From Planctomycetota bacterium (GTDB lineage Bacteria > Planctomycetota > Planctomycetia > Pirellulales > UBA1268), in assembly GCA_027622795.1 (NCBI GenBank), contig JAQBZA010000029.1:1-15507 (forward strand): a stretch of 15,507 bases of DNA, written 5' to 3'. A model generated the notes under the pieces. That model did no database searches, was not told the origin of the DNA, and saw only the letters and a program-made list of their open reading frames with translations. Positions 1 to 8,467 of this stretch are shown one piece after another; position 1 is the first letter of the stretch, and each line of letters opens with the position of its first letter. The position numbers were made by a program, and so were the translations under genes.

Positions 1-1256
1 CCCGGGTCGGGGAAGACTGGAAGACGCCCGCCGGCCGGGAGATCGTGTGGCGAAGCCGCGCAGCCGACACGCCGCGGCTGCTCTGTGAGTTGATCGGCGA
101 CCCGGCGATCACGACGGCTGAGTCGCTGGCGCTGGTCCGTGCGCTCGATTTTCAAGGCCCGACCGCAATGCACCGTGAGGTACGGGCGGCGGTCGCGTCG
201 TTTTCGGCACCGGAGGAAAAACTCCGCGTGATCCTCCCGGAGCTTGTCGTGCGGCTGGACACGACGGCGGCTGAGGACACTGCGATTGCGAAGCGAATCA
301 ACGAGGCGACAGGCTATGTCGCTGGCACTCAGGCGTTTGTCGACATCGTGAAGCGGTTTCAACTGCGTGATCGGGTGCCGGCAGTTATCGCACTGGCAGC
401 CGCTCCCGGCACCACGGAACAACTCGCCGTGTCAGCGGCGGCGGCAGGCGTCGCCCTCGGCGACGCGACCACGCTGCGAGACGGTGTGGCGGCGGTCGAT
501 GCGGCGGCCGTCCCGGCACTCCTCGCAGCATTCGGCTCCACCAACAGCATGGTCGCCCGAGCCTTCTTGGAACAGTTGGTTGCCGATGCGGACACACCCG
601 CGGAGACGAGAGCTGCAGCAGTGCTTGGCCTCGGACGGACTCAGGCCGGCGCGAAGCGGCTCGTTGAACTGGCCGCAGCTGATCAGTTGGTCGGCACGCT
701 CCCCCAGGCGGCGGCTGCGGTGATCGCGCTTTCGCCCTGGGCGGACATCAAGCAGGCGGCGGCGAAGGTGCTGCCGATGCCGCAGCCCAAGGGTGGCGGG
801 GCATTGCCCACGATCGCCGATCTGTCGCGGCGGGGCCGGGGCAATGCGTCGCGGGGCAAGGCCGTGTTTGCGGGCGTCGGCACGTGTGCGAAGTGCCACG
901 TCGTGGGCGACGAGGGGAAGGCTGTGGGGCCGAATCTTTCTGGCATCGGAGCAAAGCTCTCCCGCGTGGCCCTCTACGAGGCGCTCCTCGCCCCGTCGGC
1001 GGCGATCAGTCATAACTACGAGACTTACACGGCGGTGCTCGATGACGGCCGGGCGGTGACGGGCCTGCTCGTGTCGCAGTCGCCGGCCGAGGTCGTGATC
1101 CGTGGCGCCGACGGCATCGACGTCACGATGAAAGCTGAAAGCGTGGAGGAACTCGTCAAGCAGCCGGTCTCGCTGATGCCGGCCGATCTGGCCGGCGCGC
1201 TCACGGTCGATGAACTGGTCGATCTCGTCGCCTGGCTGGAAACGCTGCGGAACTGA
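1..1256 (+). CDS. PVC-type HEAT-like / heme c-binding protein, 3' part (5' end outside window)
   Basis: The reading frame is open from base 3, so 417 C-terminal residues are visible and the true start lies upstream. A GTG at 45 is in frame but sits inside conserved-looking sequence (EIVWRSR), so it is not the start. The first ~260 residues are alanine- and leucine-rich helical repeats resembling HEAT repeats. The C-terminal ~135 residues form a cytochrome c-like domain with the heme motif CAKCH at 885-899, a GPNLSGIG segment just after it, and a late methionine in SLMPADL that could be the distal heme ligand. This matches the Pirellula/Verrucomicrobium-type heme-binding domain (TIGR02603-like), which usually follows a membrane-bound dehydrogenase-like propeller; that part would lie outside the window. 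It is probably a secreted or periplasmic electron-transfer or sugar-oxidising protein, but its substrate is unknown. It converges with the next gene, leaving 35 nt. Confidence 0.85.
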   Translation, partial: RVGEDWKTPAGREIVWRSRAADTPRLLCELIGDPAITTAESLALVRALDFQGPTAMHREVRAAVASFSAPEEKLRVILPELVVRLDTTAAEDTAIAKRINEATGYVAGTQAFVDIVKRFQLRDRVPAVIALAAAPGTTEQLAVSAAAAGVALGDATTLRDGVAAVDAAAVPALLAAFGSTNSMVARAFLEQLVADADTPAETRAAAVLGLGRTQAGAKRLVELAAADQLVGTLPQAAAAVIALSPWADIKQAAAKVLPMPQPKGGGALPTIADLSRRGRGNASRGKAVFAGVGTCAKCHVVGDEGKAVGPNLSGIGAKLSRVALYEALLAPSAAISHNYETYTAVLDDGRAVTGLLVSQSPAEVVIRGADGIDVTMKAESVEELVKQPVSLMPADLAGALTVDELVDLVAWLETLRN

Positions 1257-1291
1257 TTTCGTTGCGCCGAAGCCGAACCGCGTGCTTCCGC

Positions 1292-2776
1292 TCAGGCGAG
1301 GATGGGTTCGATCACATGGCCGTGGACGTCGGTCAGCCGCCGCTCGATCCCATTGTTGTAGAACGAGAGCCGGGTGTGATCGAGGCCGAGCAGGTGCAGG
1401 ATTGTGGCGTGGAGATCGTAGATGGTGGCCACGTTTTCCACGGCCTTGTAGCCGAATTCGTCGGTGGCCCCGTGGTGATAGGCCCGCTTCACGCCCGCCC
1501 CGGCGAGCCAGACCGTGAATCCCGACGGATTGTGGTCACGGCCGTTGGCCCCCTTCTGGAAGGTCGGCATCCGGCCAAACTCGGTGACAAACGCCACGAG
1601 CGTTTCGGCCAGAAGGCCACGGTTTTTGAGATCGTGAAGCAGGCCGGCCACCGGCTGGTCGAGGATCGGGCCATGCACCGCATACTGATCGACGATCTTC
1701 TTGTGGCCGTCCCAGTTGCCAACGCCTTCGCCCATCGCGTATGCGCCGTTGAAGAGTTGCACAAACCGCACCCCCTTCTCGACGAGCCGGCGGGCAAGGA
1801 TGCAGTTGCGAGCAAACCGGGCCTTGAGTGAGTTTTTCACATCATCGGCCCCGTAGAGGGCGAGCGTTTCGGCCGACTCGTCGGAGAGATCGGCCACCTT
1901 GGCGGCCGAAAGCTGCATCTTCGCGGCCAGCTCGTAGGCCGAGATCCGGGCGGCCAGATCGGTGTCGCCGGGATGCCGAGCCAGGTGGTCTTCATTGAGG
2001 AGCGCGAGGAAGTCGCGGGTGGCCCGATCCGCGTCGGCGGAGATCGCTGCCGGGCGGGCGAGGTTGGGGATCGGCTTGTCGGCATTGAAGGGCGTGCCCT
2101 GGAAGACGGCCGGCAGAAACGCGCTTTGCCACTGCCGGGGGCCGATCTGCGGCACGCCGCGAGGATCGGGGATCGCCACGAAGGCCGGCAGGTCGCGGCA
2201 CTCGCTGCCGAGGGCGTAGGTCGTCCAGGCGCCGATGCTCGGGAAGCCGTCGAGCGTGAAGCCGGTCGACATCTGGTTTTCGGCCGGCCCGTGTGTGTTG
2301 CTCTTGGCCGTCATCGAATGGATGAAGCACATCTCGTCGGCCAGTTCGCCGAGGTGCGGCAGTAGGTCGCTCGTCATCGTGCCGCTCTCGCCGCGGGGCT
2401 TGAAATCCCACAGCGGCTTGATGAGGTTGCCCTGTTCGCCCTGAAACGTGATCAGCTTCTCACCGCTCGGCGTCGGCATCGGCGAATCGTGGAGCCGGAT
2501 CAGCTCGGGCTTGTAGTCAAACGTGTCGACATGAGAAAGCGCCCCAGAGCAGAAGATCATCAACACGTTTTTTGCTCTGGGGGCGAAGTGGGGCTGCCGT
2601 GGGGCATAGGGCTGGGCCGGATCGATGATCGGCCGAATCGGGGGCTCGCTCGCCAAAAGCTGTTGCTCATGGAGGAGGGCTGAAAGCGCGATGCCGGACA
2701 GCCCCGTGCCGCCCCACTGGAGAAATGCGCGGCGGTCGAGCAGGTGGCGGCCGGCATGGGTGAGGGTGTGTCGCAT
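1292..2776 (-). CDS. DUF1501 family protein (twin-arginine signal)
   Basis: A 494-residue protein, the normal length for DUF1501, a planctomycete-abundant family related to the alkaline phosphatase/sulfatase fold. The N-terminus carries a twin-arginine motif (DRRAFLQWGG, residues 14-23) followed by a small-residue hydrophobic stretch, so Tat export is likely. Family landmarks are FCSGALSHVDTFDYKPEL in the first third, FGRMP, NGRDHNPSGF, HGATDEFGYKA and a C-terminal LLGLDHTRLSFYNNG segment. The more usual GGPS element is replaced here by SGAL. The start ATG (2774-2776) overlaps the TGA of the upstream DUF1553 gene by one base (TGATG). No good Shine-Dalgarno is visible, so translation is probably by reinitiation after that gene. 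The function is not established; it probably works with the DUF1553 protein on an extracytoplasmic substrate. Confidence 0.93.
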   Translation of the reverse strand: MRHTLTHAGRHLLDRRAFLQWGGTGLSGIALSALLHEQQLLASEPPIRPIIDPAQPYAPRQPHFAPRAKNVLMIFCSGALSHVDTFDYKPELIRLHDSPMPTPSGEKLITFQGEQGNLIKPLWDFKPRGESGTMTSDLLPHLGELADEMCFIHSMTAKSNTHGPAENQMSTGFTLDGFPSIGAWTTYALGSECRDLPAFVAIPDPRGVPQIGPRQWQSAFLPAVFQGTPFNADKPIPNLARPAAISADADRATRDFLALLNEDHLARHPGDTDLAARISAYELAAKMQLSAAKVADLSDESAETLALYGADDVKNSLKARFARNCILARRLVEKGVRFVQLFNGAYAMGEGVGNWDGHKKIVDQYAVHGPILDQPVAGLLHDLKNRGLLAETLVAFVTEFGRMPTFQKGANGRDHNPSGFTVWLAGAGVKRAYHHGATDEFGYKAVENVATIYDLHATILHLLGLDHTRLSFYNNGIERRLTDVHGHVIEPILA

Positions 2777-5700
2777 CAGTACACCGTGATGAATTCGTTG
2801 GCGTTGTAGAGACTGCGGCAGAGAATTGGCAGGCCGTGGGCTGCGATCAGTTCGCGGCCGGCGGCGATTTCGCGATCGGATGCCGGGCGGCCGAAGGCGA
2901 GCTCGATGGCGCGGGCGACCTGGAGGCCGGGGTCGCTGCCCGCCTCGCGTTCCACCTGTGTCGCGAACCGCGTTGCCTGATCGAGGAGGAAATCGCCGTT
3001 CATCATGTTGAGCGCCTGCAGCGGGGTGGTGCTCACGGTGCGGGCGGGCTGCACCTGGCCGGCGTCGGGGCAGTCGAAGGCGCCGAAGAAGCTGTCGAGC
3101 TCGGCCCGTGGCTTGCTCTGGTAGACCATGCGGCGGAAGTCGTCATCGGTAAAGTGCGTCTTCGTCGTGTACACCTTCACGTAATTGGTGTTGGGCTCGA
3201 AGAGGTCGAAGCCCGGCCCGCCCATCTTCGGATTGAGGCTGCCGCTGACGGCGAGGATTGCATCTCGCAGCGGCTCGGCCTCGAGCCGCCGCGGCAGGTA
3301 GCGCCAGAGGAGCCGTGAGCCCGAATCGACAGCCAACGCATCGGGCCGTGGCGTGCTAGCCTGCCGGTAGGCACGGCTGGTTACGATCAATCGATGAATC
3401 CGCTTGAGCCGCCAGCGGTCAGCTGGATTTGCGGGATCGACCAGTTCGCTTGCCAGCCAGTCGAGGAGCCGGGGATGGCTGGGCGCGCCACCGTTGACAC
3501 CGAAGTCGCTCGGTGTGTCCACGATGCCGGTGCCGAAGTGGTAGTGCCAGAGCCGATTGACGATCACGCGGGCCGTGAGCGGATTGGTCGGCGACGTAAT
3601 CCAGTCGGCGAGCTGTTGGCGGCGCTGGTTCTCCGGAGCGTTGGCAGGCAGCTGCCACGCCGCCCCAAATTTTGTGAGGCTTCCCGGCGGCACCACTTCT
3701 CGGGGCTGTGTCGGATCGCCACGGAAAAACCGGTGCGTCTGCGGCGGCGTAACAAACTGGCCCGCATAAGCCTTGGGCAGGGTTGTCAGCGCGTCGAGTT
3801 GTTCGGTAAGCGAGGCGACCTCCTCCGACAATGATTCAAGCTCCGCCAATTCATTCGGGGAGAGCTCGGCGGCCGCCGTGATTGGGCTGATCGCCTCGGA
3901 ATGCACATAGTCACGGGGCAGGCGATCGACATGCCGCGCCACCGGCCGCCACGACTGCCCGTCGAGCGATACGGCGATCTCATACTGGGTCGCCAACCGG
4001 TCAGAATATTCAGGCTTGGGGCTGCGATCACGACTCCACACGACACGGCTGATCTCTTCCACCTCGGGAAACTCGAGTTGCACCCAACCACCACCAATCT
4101 GGTTGGAAATCCATGACTTCTTGTTGCCGTACTTGCCGTCGTTGATGTGGGCGAGTTTGTGGTAGTCGCTCCTGGCGTAATCGCCTGATGACGATGGCTG
4201 GGCATCATGCGCAATGTTTTTCCCACTCGCTGTAAGCACCTCAAGCTCGTCAATGCAGGGCTCAGCAGCACCGGTCGCGAGAACTGTGAAACGGACAAAC
4301 TTGGCCTGCACGGGCGGGAATGCGTCGATATTCTCACCCGCCGTCACGCGGCTGCGGAGGTGGGCAATCCTCCCGGCAGAACCTCTTGTCGAGCCTTGCT
4401 CCTCAAAGATCACGGCATCGGCGGTTATCGGCGCTGACGTTTCACCGGCAACCAAAAGCAGCCGTGACGTCTCAGCAAGCTCATGCACACCGGCATCCCG
4501 GAAGCCGCTCCACAACGCTTGATTGGTTGGTGGGCTTCCCGAGCCGTCAGCGAAGAGCCGCTGATCAACCACGGCGATTTCCTGCCGATCCGTGGTCGTA
4601 GCCAAATCGCCATCGATATCGAGCACATAACGGGCATCGCGGGCGTGTGAATCCCAGCCAGCTCCCCACGAAAGCCAGATGCGATACAGGCCAGCCTGAT
4701 GCGGAGCGTAGGCGAAGACAGCCTGCCCCGGCTGCGGCGTCCACCAGTGATACTGCTGACCGAGATTGGGGAGCGATTTGATGTCGCCCGGCTCTCCAGC
4801 ATGGCCACGACCGCTGCCTTTCGCATGATCGGCGATACCCTTCGGTTCGGCGAGGGCTGTGGCGTGGGCCTGTGTCAGGTCGTCGATGACGATCGTCCGC
4901 CGCAGCTTAGCTGCGGGCTGAAGCTCGGTGATTCGTCGCTGCACAGGCCGCAACTCTTCCTGCACCGCCGCGATTCTCTTCAGACGGATGCCGTTGTCGG
5001 GGGGCAGGATCTCGCGTTCCCCATGCTGCACACCCTCAAAGATGGCCTTGATCGCGTAGTAATCAACCTGTGGGATCGGGTCGAACTTGTGGTCGTGGCA
5101 GCGGGCGCAGCCGATGGTGAGCCCGAGAAACGCCGAGCCGGCCGTACTCACCATGTCGTGAAGCTCGTCGGCCCGTTGGTTGGCCGTGAGGACCGGATCG
5201 GGAGACTTCACGCGATCCACCGGGCCACCGACGAGAAAGCCGGTCGCGGCATCCGCGCCGGTCTGGTCGCCACAGACCTGTTCTCTCACGAACTGGTCGT
5301 AGGGCTGGTCGGCATTGAGGGACTCGATCACCCAGTCGCGATAGGGCCAGGCATTGGGGCGAGCCTTATTGGTTTCGAACCCATCGCTTTCGGCAAAGCG
5401 AACGACATCGAGCCAGTGCCGTGCCCAGCGCTCGCCGTGATGCGGCGAGGCGAGGAGACGATCGACGACGTCGCGGTAGGGCTGGTCGGTGCCGCCGGCC
5501 GTGCGGCAGGCATCTTCGAAGGCGGTGATTTCTTCGGGCGTTGGCGGCAGTCCGATCAGATCGAACGAAAGCCGACGAATCAGAGTGCGCGGGGCGGCCT
5601 CCGGATTCATCACGAGATTGGCGGCCGCGAGTTTCTCGAGGACGAAGGCATCAATCGCGGCAGTGCCGGCTGGGGCAGTGGGTACCGCCGGTCGAATGAG

Positions 5701-6159
5701 TTGCTGAAACGCCGAGTGGTCACTCCCCTTGGTTGGCTTCGGGCCCGACTCGGGCAGGAGTGTCGCGATTGACTGCATCGAGTCAGGCCACACTGCACCG
5801 GCGACGATCCAGTCGCGGAGGATCTTCTGCTCGTCAGCCGTGAGGGGATCGCCGTCGGCCGGCATCCGCAGTTCCTTGTCGTCGGTCACGATGCGGATGA
5901 AGAGTTCGCTTTCGTCAGGCTTGCCCGGCACGATGCCCGTGGACCCGGAGTCACCGCCGGAAAACGCCATGTCGCGGGCGTCGATCCGAAAGCCGCTCTC
6001 GGGAGATTCCGGCCCGTGGCAGGCCCCGCATTTGGCAGCAAGGAGCGGGGCCACCGCCTGGACGAAAGGTTCGCCGTTGGCAAGAGGGGCCACGACAAAC
6101 GACAGCCCCACGGCAAGGCAGGCCAATCCAGACGGAACGAACTGCTTCTGCGTCCGCAT
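2776..6159 (-). CDS. Large secreted planctomycete cytochrome-type protein: PSCyt1-DUF1549-CBM-like-discoidin-DUF1553
   Basis: 1127 residues from ATG 6159. A GTG at 6162 is also in frame, but the AGGG at 6168-6171 is better spaced for the ATG. Domains in order: Sec signal peptide (1-29); planctomycete cytochrome c domain with heme motif CGACH (44-48) and LRMPADGDPL; DUF1549/PSCyt2 (about 165-380) with a second heme-type motif CARCH at 351-355 (5095-5109); a short coiled coil (~395-415); a beta-rich module reading YRIWLSWGAGWDSHARDARY (~460-590), resembling golvesin/carbohydrate-binding C-terminal domains; an F5/8-type-C (discoidin)-like domain (~605-740); another coiled coil (~770-800); and DUF1553/PSD1 (~810-1110), opening with FFRGDP and containing STTPLQALNMMN. 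The architecture is known in planctomycetes, but the reaction is not. The adhesion-like modules suggest it binds a polysaccharide. It is the first gene of a coupled pair with the DUF1501 gene and may also be reached by transcription from the kinase 120 nt upstream. Confidence 0.93.
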   Translation of the reverse strand: MRTQKQFVPSGLACLAVGLSFVVAPLANGEPFVQAVAPLLAAKCGACHGPESPESGFRIDARDMAFSGGDSGSTGIVPGKPDESELFIRIVTDDKELRMPADGDPLTADEQKILRDWIVAGAVWPDSMQSIATLLPESGPKPTKGSDHSAFQQLIRPAVPTAPAGTAAIDAFVLEKLAAANLVMNPEAAPRTLIRRLSFDLIGLPPTPEEITAFEDACRTAGGTDQPYRDVVDRLLASPHHGERWARHWLDVVRFAESDGFETNKARPNAWPYRDWVIESLNADQPYDQFVREQVCGDQTGADAATGFLVGGPVDRVKSPDPVLTANQRADELHDMVSTAGSAFLGLTIGCARCHDHKFDPIPQVDYYAIKAIFEGVQHGEREILPPDNGIRLKRIAAVQEELRPVQRRITELQPAAKLRRTIVIDDLTQAHATALAEPKGIADHAKGSGRGHAGEPGDIKSLPNLGQQYHWWTPQPGQAVFAYAPHQAGLYRIWLSWGAGWDSHARDARYVLDIDGDLATTTDRQEIAVVDQRLFADGSGSPPTNQALWSGFRDAGVHELAETSRLLLVAGETSAPITADAVIFEEQGSTRGSAGRIAHLRSRVTAGENIDAFPPVQAKFVRFTVLATGAAEPCIDELEVLTASGKNIAHDAQPSSSGDYARSDYHKLAHINDGKYGNKKSWISNQIGGGWVQLEFPEVEEISRVVWSRDRSPKPEYSDRLATQYEIAVSLDGQSWRPVARHVDRLPRDYVHSEAISPITAAAELSPNELAELESLSEEVASLTEQLDALTTLPKAYAGQFVTPPQTHRFFRGDPTQPREVVPPGSLTKFGAAWQLPANAPENQRRQQLADWITSPTNPLTARVIVNRLWHYHFGTGIVDTPSDFGVNGGAPSHPRLLDWLASELVDPANPADRWRLKRIHRLIVTSRAYRQASTPRPDALAVDSGSRLLWRYLPRRLEAEPLRDAILAVSGSLNPKMGGPGFDLFEPNTNYVKVYTTKTHFTDDDFRRMVYQSKPRAELDSFFGAFDCPDAGQVQPARTVSTTPLQALNMMNGDFLLDQATRFATQVEREAGSDPGLQVARAIELAFGRPASDREIAAGRELIAAHGLPILCRSLYNANEFITVY

Positions 6160-6278
6160 CACGCGTACCCTAGCTGGAACGTCATGTCAGCATCACCACC
6201 GATGACTCTGACGAAACCTGATGCCGCTAGTATCGACAAGACTTCGTACGTGAGCCAACTCAGGGGGCGGATAAAATT
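6160..6278 (-). other. Spacer between kinase stop and DUF1553 start
   Basis: 119 nt between two same-strand genes. No convincing intrinsic terminator (stem followed by a T run) is visible after the kinase stop, so read-through into the DUF1553 gene is possible. No strong sigma-70-type promoter was recognised either. A weak AGGG Shine-Dalgarno lies at 6168-6171, 8 nt before the ATG at 6159. Confidence 0.4.
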
Positions 6279-7235
6279 TTACGTTTTTTGCTTCCCTAGC
6301 ATGAGTGTCTCGTCAAAAGACCGGAGGCCGGCGGTGGCGCCGAGGCCCGTGACACAGCAGGCGGCCGTCGCAGCACCAAGCAGGCCCGCTTCACGGGTCG
6401 GCAGGCCCCGCAGAATACCCGTGAGCAGCCCTGCGAGAAACGAATCTCCGGCGCCGGTCGTATCGGCTACCGGACCGGGGGCCGAAATGCAGGGAATTTC
6501 GATGAACTCGCCAGCCGCCGTGCTCAAGACAGTCCCCCGTGTCCCGAGTTTGACGCCAAGGAGCCCGATCGCGCCGTGGCCGCGGTAGCAGTCGATGATT
6601 GCCCGTGGATCCTGCAGTCCTGTCTGGTGCAGCGCCTCATCGAGACTGGGCACGTAGATGTCCACCAGCGGTAGGGCTGGGGCCAGTTCCGCGATGTCGC
6701 CACCAGTGCCGGCTGTCTCCACCGCCACAAGGCATCCGGCTGACTTCACGGCGGTGACAGCTTCGGCAAACACCGATTCCAGCGAGGGCAAAAGCCCAAA
6801 ATACCCGATCACAGCGAGCCGGCTTTTGGCGAAGAACCCCAACTGGCCTCTCAAAAAAGCGATGTCAATCGCGTGCGGTGCGCCGACATGGTGGGCAAAA
6901 CTCCGCTCACCACCAGGGTCGATCAACACCGCTGTCGTGCTCGTGGCCAGCGTGGGGTGGACCGTCAGCGCGGTGGTGTCGAGTCGCTCAGCCTCCAGAC
7001 GTGACCGGATAAGACTGCCCCATTGGTCGGCTCCGACCAGACTCGACGCGGCCACCCGCATGCCGAGCCGCCGCATGGCGATGCCCGTGTTACAGACGAT
7101 GCCACCGGTGGTCACGTCAATCGGATCGACATGGATCAGCGTGCCACCTCCCACCGGTGTGGCAAGGGACACTGGACGTATGAGGATGTCAGCCACGCAG
7201 GTGCCACAGACAAGGCAATCAACGTCATGTGTCAT
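6279..7235 (-). CDS. PfkB-family carbohydrate (ribokinase-like) kinase
   Basis: 318 residues, typical for the ribokinase/PfkB superfamily of ATP-dependent sugar and nucleoside kinases. It starts with DCLVCGTCVADILIRPV, has the glycine-rich substrate region TTGGIVCNTGIAMRRLG (residues ~42-58), and carries the C-terminal PfkB signature DTTGAGDSFLAG at residues 258-269, with the catalytic base Asp264 in the GAGD anion hole. No signal peptide is present, so it is cytoplasmic. The substrate cannot be read from the sequence; ribose, 2-keto-3-deoxygluconate, fructose and nucleosides are all possible for this fold. The ATG (7233-7235) overlaps the TGA of the upstream regulator gene by one base (TGATG), which indicates translational coupling and a shared transcript. 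The regulator probably senses the kinase substrate or a derivative. Confidence 0.93.
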   Translation of the reverse strand: MTHDVDCLVCGTCVADILIRPVSLATPVGGGTLIHVDPIDVTTGGIVCNTGIAMRRLGMRVAASSLVGADQWGSLIRSRLEAERLDTTALTVHPTLATSTTAVLIDPGGERSFAHHVGAPHAIDIAFLRGQLGFFAKSRLAVIGYFGLLPSLESVFAEAVTAVKSAGCLVAVETAGTGGDIAELAPALPLVDIYVPSLDEALHQTGLQDPRAIIDCYRGHGAIGLLGVKLGTRGTVLSTAAGEFIEIPCISAPGPVADTTGAGDSFLAGLLTGILRGLPTREAGLLGAATAACCVTGLGATAGLRSFDETLMLGKQKT

Positions 7236-8461
7236 CAGGACGTTCTCTCTGGGAAGCGATCGCGTTCCATGGCCCGGAGCCGGGCGGGCGTTGTGCCAGT
7301 ATGCCGCCGCACAAAGGTCGTCATGTATTGCAGCGACGGGAAGCCCGCCTGAGCGGCGACTGTCTTCAGCGGTCTATCGGTCTCCACAATGAGCCTTCGC
7401 AGTCGCTGCATCCTCTGGCGGACGAATTCGGCATGAATCGAGCGCCCGACGGCAGCCTGGAAGCGATGCTCGAGCGTAGCAGGTGATAGCCCGTAGGCCT
7501 CGGCAACGCCAGCCACCCGCGGTTTCTGCCACGGCGATGCCCGCAAGGCGTGCAGCATCGCCACCACGACAACGTCGTTACTGGCGAGCGTGTCGGTGGA
7601 GACACGAGTAACCACGCCGATCGGCGGCACGACAACTTTTGTCGGTACGCTTTCGACGTCATCGCTCGCGCCGCGGCGGGCCGTCATCATTCGATCAAGG
7701 AGCGTTGCCGCCTCATAGCCGATCCGGCGGGCCGACTGGTCGATGCTCGATAGTGGGGGGCGTGTGAGGTCACAGATCAGCTGGTCATTGTCCACACCGA
7801 GCACAGCCACATCGCCAGGTACTGTGAGCCCCAGTCGCTGGCAGGCCTCGAGCGCGTGGCGGGCTCGAGGATCATTGCCAGCCATCAAGCCCACAGGTTT
7901 GGGGAGCGACTTGAGCCAGGCCATCAGTTCCTGCTGAAGCGCCTCCCATTGCCGGGCAGTGCCATGGCGGCCAGTAAACACATGACATGCCCGGCCAGCA
8001 GCATTCACGGTGGCTTGAAATGCCTCGGCACGTTCGTCTGACCAGCCGGACGTGCGGCTCGGCGGGTAGCCGTAGAACGCCAGCGTGGGAACGCCACACC
8101 CAAGGAGGTGCTCGGCCCCGAGCCGACCGATCGCGGCATTGTCGGTGTAGACGTAGGGGATTGCCGAGTCCGGGTCGTACCAGCCAAATCCGCCCCCCAC
8201 GCCGACGATTGGCACATCCGTCTTGGCGAGTGCCGCCGCGACATGGCGATCGTCGAAATTGGCGATAATGCCATGGCCGTGCCAATGACCCAAGTCGGGC
8301 AATTTCTGGAGTGGATCCTCTTCCACATACAGGCTCCACGTCGCCGAGTTGCGGGCGGAAGCGGTCCGTTCCCGAACGAACTGCGCAATGCCGCCGATGA
8401 TCAGTCGGTCGTAGGCCCGGGTAGCGTCGAGAATCACGGCCACAAGCGGAGCGTCGGCCAT
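7235..8461 (-). CDS. XylR-like transcriptional regulator: LacI-type sugar-binding domain plus AraC HTH
   Basis: 408 residues, close to E. coli XylR in length and layout. Residues ~6-285 form a periplasmic-binding-protein-like effector domain: an opening stretch containing GGIAQFVRERT, then GNDPRARHALEACQRLGL, VPGDVAVLGVDND and RPPLSSID, all characteristic of XylR-like and LacI-type proteins. Residues ~305-400 hold a tandem AraC/XylS helix-turn-helix pair: VAGVAEAYGLSPATLEHRF, then KTVAAQAGFPSLQYMTTFVRRHTG. There is no signal peptide or N-terminal DNA-binding domain, so it is a cytoplasmic regulator that binds DNA through its C-terminus. Start ATG 8459-8461 has a clear GGAGG 6 nt upstream. It is the first gene of a coupled pair with the PfkB kinase and probably controls that unit and perhaps the genes downstream. 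The effector sugar is not known, and xylose should not be assumed. Confidence 0.93.
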   Translation of the reverse strand: MADAPLVAVILDATRAYDRLIIGGIAQFVRERTASARNSATWSLYVEEDPLQKLPDLGHWHGHGIIANFDDRHVAAALAKTDVPIVGVGGGFGWYDPDSAIPYVYTDNAAIGRLGAEHLLGCGVPTLAFYGYPPSRTSGWSDERAEAFQATVNAAGRACHVFTGRHGTARQWEALQQELMAWLKSLPKPVGLMAGNDPRARHALEACQRLGLTVPGDVAVLGVDNDQLICDLTRPPLSSIDQSARRIGYEAATLLDRMMTARRGASDDVESVPTKVVVPPIGVVTRVSTDTLASNDVVVVAMLHALRASPWQKPRVAGVAEAYGLSPATLEHRFQAAVGRSIHAEFVRQRMQRLRRLIVETDRPLKTVAAQAGFPSLQYMTTFVRRHTGTTPARLRAMERDRFPERTS

Positions 8462-8467
8462 GCGAAT

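Noticed and set aside
432..1013. 193-codon minus-strand open frame within the cytochrome-type gene, and similar antisense frames elsewhere
   Set aside because: Arg/Pro-rich shadow translation opposite a well-supported coding sequence, with no ribosome-binding site or family motifs.
1269..1288. GAAGC...GCTTC inverted repeat between the convergent first two genes
   Set aside because: A five-base stem without a T run is too weak to call a terminator.
4699..5772. 357-codon open frame on the plus strand inside the DUF1553 gene
   Set aside because: It is entirely antisense to a gene with clear domain motifs, and its translation has no recognisable family. Long shadow frames are expected in GC-rich coding DNA.
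6272..6281. AT-only palindrome TAAAATTTTA at the kinase stop codon
   Set aside because: It is striking in GC-rich DNA but has no loop, no GC stem and no following T run, so neither a terminator nor a binding site can be supported.
7235..8461. Naming the regulator xylR and the kinase as a xylose or ribose enzyme
   Set aside because: Domain layout matches XylR, but the effector and substrate cannot be read from the sequence, and no xylose isomerase or xylulokinase is nearby.
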